From contig JARGXX010000099.1 in the NCBI GenBank assembly GCA_030374765.1, positions 1,116,001 to 1,180,000 of the forward strand: DNA of 64,000 nt, given 5' to 3'. Each line of letters opens with the position of its first letter. The stretch's first letter is position 1. Origin of the DNA: Agarophyton chilense. Its lineage: Eukaryota; Rhodophyta; Florideophyceae; Gracilariales; Gracilariaceae. The position numbers were made by a program, and so were the translations under genes. The notes under the pieces are model-generated. The model was given only the letters and a program-made list of their open reading frames with translations. It did no database searches and had not been told where the DNA came from. This document shows, piece after piece, positions 61,726-64,000 of this stretch.

Positions 61726-64000
61726 ATCTACGTCGCTAAGCGGTCCGCTGGAGTCAAATCCGCATACTAGAGAGTTGCCCGTCGATCAATAGCATGTTTT
61801 GTTGTGTCACTTCGATTCACCACAATAATAACGCCAGAAATTTGGAAATGCAACAGAGCCTGCACTTCCTGTCTCACATAGAATATCCGTTCAGTCTTCA
61901 TGTCCAGCGAGCGTGTGAGACCCTGTCAGGCTATGAATAGAACCGGTATTGTAGCAATTTAGGTGCGAAGGGCTGCTAGTCTCGCCTTTGAACCTAAAGT
62001 TATCCCACTAACTAGAGAGTAATCTGCCGTTGTTCCAGAGGACCACAACTTACAGTATCTTGGACATGGCTGTGGTGCAGTCGATTGGATTGCCATCTGA
62101 TGGCAATCTCACAATTCTCTCTCTCTTTATGAGAGCACGTACATTAATTGGTATCGTGTGGAGCTTGCTAAGGACCCTCAACAACTTGTAGCTCTTTCTT
62201 CTACGCTGCAGCCGCCCACTACATATCTATAGCCGTGATACACTCATTAGGCTGCTACATAAGTGCGTTGAAGAACGCATTTGGTTTCTAGAGTTGTTCT
62301 CGACCACAGCGTTTCCTTTCGTCACCGACGACTTTGGCCTTCAGCTTTTCATATATCCCTTCATTCAACCTCTAGAGATAGTCGGCTAAGTGGCACACCA
62401 CGAAAAGGCGCTTCGCATGTACCACATTTGCCGCCAGAAAAAAACCTTGACGACGTCCTTCAACCCAACCCTCATACAATCGGCGAAGTCGGGCAAAAGA
62501 ACCGGCGCGTAATCTGCATCTTCATCCGGCCCAAGCGTAGTTCCTCCGTGAAACTCCCTGGAAACAACCCTGTCCAGAGGCTCCGTTGGAGCTCTGCCTT
62601 AGAGGGAAAAACTCAGGGAAAACGGCGGTTGGAACTTCTTCCGACGGCAGGTTCGTGACCTACTGCGTTCGTGTAGCTAGACGGGTGTCTTTTCATGACG
62701 TACCACCCAGGTCCGCAACGGCAACTGGCAAGCTGACCGATTGCTTGGACGAGTTTAATGACCTCCCGGGTCATCTCACAATTGCAGTTCGGCATTGCTC
62801 ACCGTCATTGCGATTCCAATTAGATGGACTGTATCCGATCAATTTCCCATCAGATTACAAGTTCGCAACCGATGGATGTTAGACATACTGTGCCAGAAGA
62901 TTCACTTCCTCTTACATATCAGATTTATAAAATTTTGTATCGTTAGATCTGCTATTCATGTGGCAAACCACATTTCCTGATTGAATGGTTCATCAAAAAA
63001 GATATCGCAATCCGATTGCAGATTTGTTGAGGGGAGGATAACGTCTGCAAGGAATACGGGATGGAAACCGAACAGAGAACTTCCATCTTCATCGGATTGG
63101 TTGCGTCCCTGATCGTGGAATGCAAGTTTTCAATGCTGTTGTCCGACATAGCATCAGACACGCGAAACGCCTTTCTGCTACTGAACTCCTCAGCACAGCG
63201 TCTGTTGTGGATCGATAAGGACTGTGGAAGGTATGAGAAGATATAGCAAGATCTTTTTGGGTTGTACTGTCCCTCTTTTGGGCTTATTTAAAGAATGGCG
63301 ACGCATAGCGAATGTTGTAGATGTTCAGAGTTTTCAAAAGGTCTTCGTATATATCGTTGTGCTTTCGTTCTGCAATGAAAGCCTTCCGTGAGTTGGTTCG
63401 GTGCCTGTGAGCCGTTCTAACTGCCCGCCCCTCCTCACGTCACAGGTCTTGTTCTACGACACTGGAGACCCCACCGGGTCGCCATTGCCCACGTATCGTG
63501 GGAGCTAGAGTCGCCACTCTTTCGCAGTAAACACCGCCTTTCTGCCTGCCTCTCTACATCTATAGAGACGTTAGAGATTGTGTACATGATACGGAAAATG
63601 ATAGGTCGTGAATTAGTTTCTCCTCTCAGAATAACTTCATCACTGACAACTCTCAAAAAGGGAAGATCTGGAAAGGGAACAAGAAGCATGAGTCTCAGAC
63701 ACAATCCTGAATTAGTTTGCCGCAAAACAAACCCCATACCTTCATCCTGTTCGATCAAAGATGGAAAAAAGCAATTCGCTCTGCATGCTGCCCTTCAGTA
63801 ATGAGAGATATAGAACACTTTTTGTTTCGACGTGTCTTGGAAAAGATCATAAGGCGCGAGGGGGTATATGTATCGAATGAACGATATCATGAGTCTTAGT
63901 AGGAAGGATTGAGCCACTGGCGTCATAGTTTTGGGTTTTTCTGAGAGGTAGAACTATTTCGGATCGATCTTGCTGCGTATTGAAGTCTCAAACGTGAATA
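61726..64000. other. Terminal region without a convincing gene
   Basis: About 2.3 kb. Overlapping plus frames at 62281-62658 (LPPEKNLDDVLQPNPHTIGE) and 62586-62882 look partly protein-like and could be exons of one unrecognised gene. Another pair near 63580-63899 is equally weak. CT/GA microsatellite stretches lie near 62118-62133. No RNA gene or repeat element was identified. Confidence 0.35.

Noticed and set aside
62281-62882. Two overlapping plus frames as a gene
   Set aside because: Partly protein-like but no motif, no clear splice sites and no agreement between frames; left as unannotated sequence.

Overview
This window is nuclear DNA from a eukaryote with a compact, intron-poor genome, probably an alga. 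A red alga is my favoured guess, not a proven one. The sequence shows gene after gene with short 3' gaps and mostly single-exon genes. The few introns are 62-127 nt, mostly with GTAAGT/GTATGT donors and, in several, a CTAAC-like branch site. There is a likely plastid SOUL protein, an SLC4-type bicarbonate/borate transporter, and a distant CpcT/CpeT-like (phycobilin lyase family) gene. Retrotransposons and a Mutator-like element complete the picture. I saw no bacterial operon structure, CRISPR array, rRNA or convincing tRNA.

Layout. Positions 1-2184 hold the 5' two thirds of a Ty1/copia gag-pol on the minus strand, cut by the window edge. Positions 3-38 kb are a host gene block: a RAD51AP1-like protein, a SAM-DUF202 membrane protein, two unrecognised genes, SYF2, TMEM167/Ksh1, a WBP2-like GRAM protein, a BAP31-like protein, a type II membrane methyltransferase-like protein, FANCI, a SUMO-like protein, SPO22/ZIP4, a GC-rich membrane protein, RPF2, SBDS, a SOS1/NHE-type antiporter with a long cytosolic tail, TCF25/Rqc1, and the CpeT-like gene. 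Positions 39123-52578 are a nested transposon. Positions 53-61.4 kb return to host genes: SOUL, SLC4, a LURP-one-related protein, NSE1 and derlin. The last 2.3 kb show no convincing gene.

The highlight is the nested element. A Ty3/gypsy element on the minus strand has 1144-bp LTRs, a 5-bp ATTTT target duplication and one long intact gag-pol frame. Its 5' LTR is split by a 6546-bp Mutator-like DNA transposon with 288-bp terminal inverted repeats and a perfect 9-bp target duplication. The MULE encodes a fusion of a Ulp1/C48 SUMO-protease-like domain, two FAR1-like zinc domains, a MULE DDE transposase core and a SWIM zinc finger. An in-frame TAA separates it from a further 179-codon same-frame tail.

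Functional themes: several genes serve DNA repair or meiosis (RAD51AP1-like, FANCI, NSE1, ZIP4). Others serve 60S ribosome maturation and ribosome quality control (RPF2, SBDS, TCF25) and the ER/Golgi (BAP31, Ksh1, derlin). The neighbouring genes are mostly convergent or divergent single transcription units, so proximity does not imply co-regulation. Family calls rest on my reading of motifs, not on searches.
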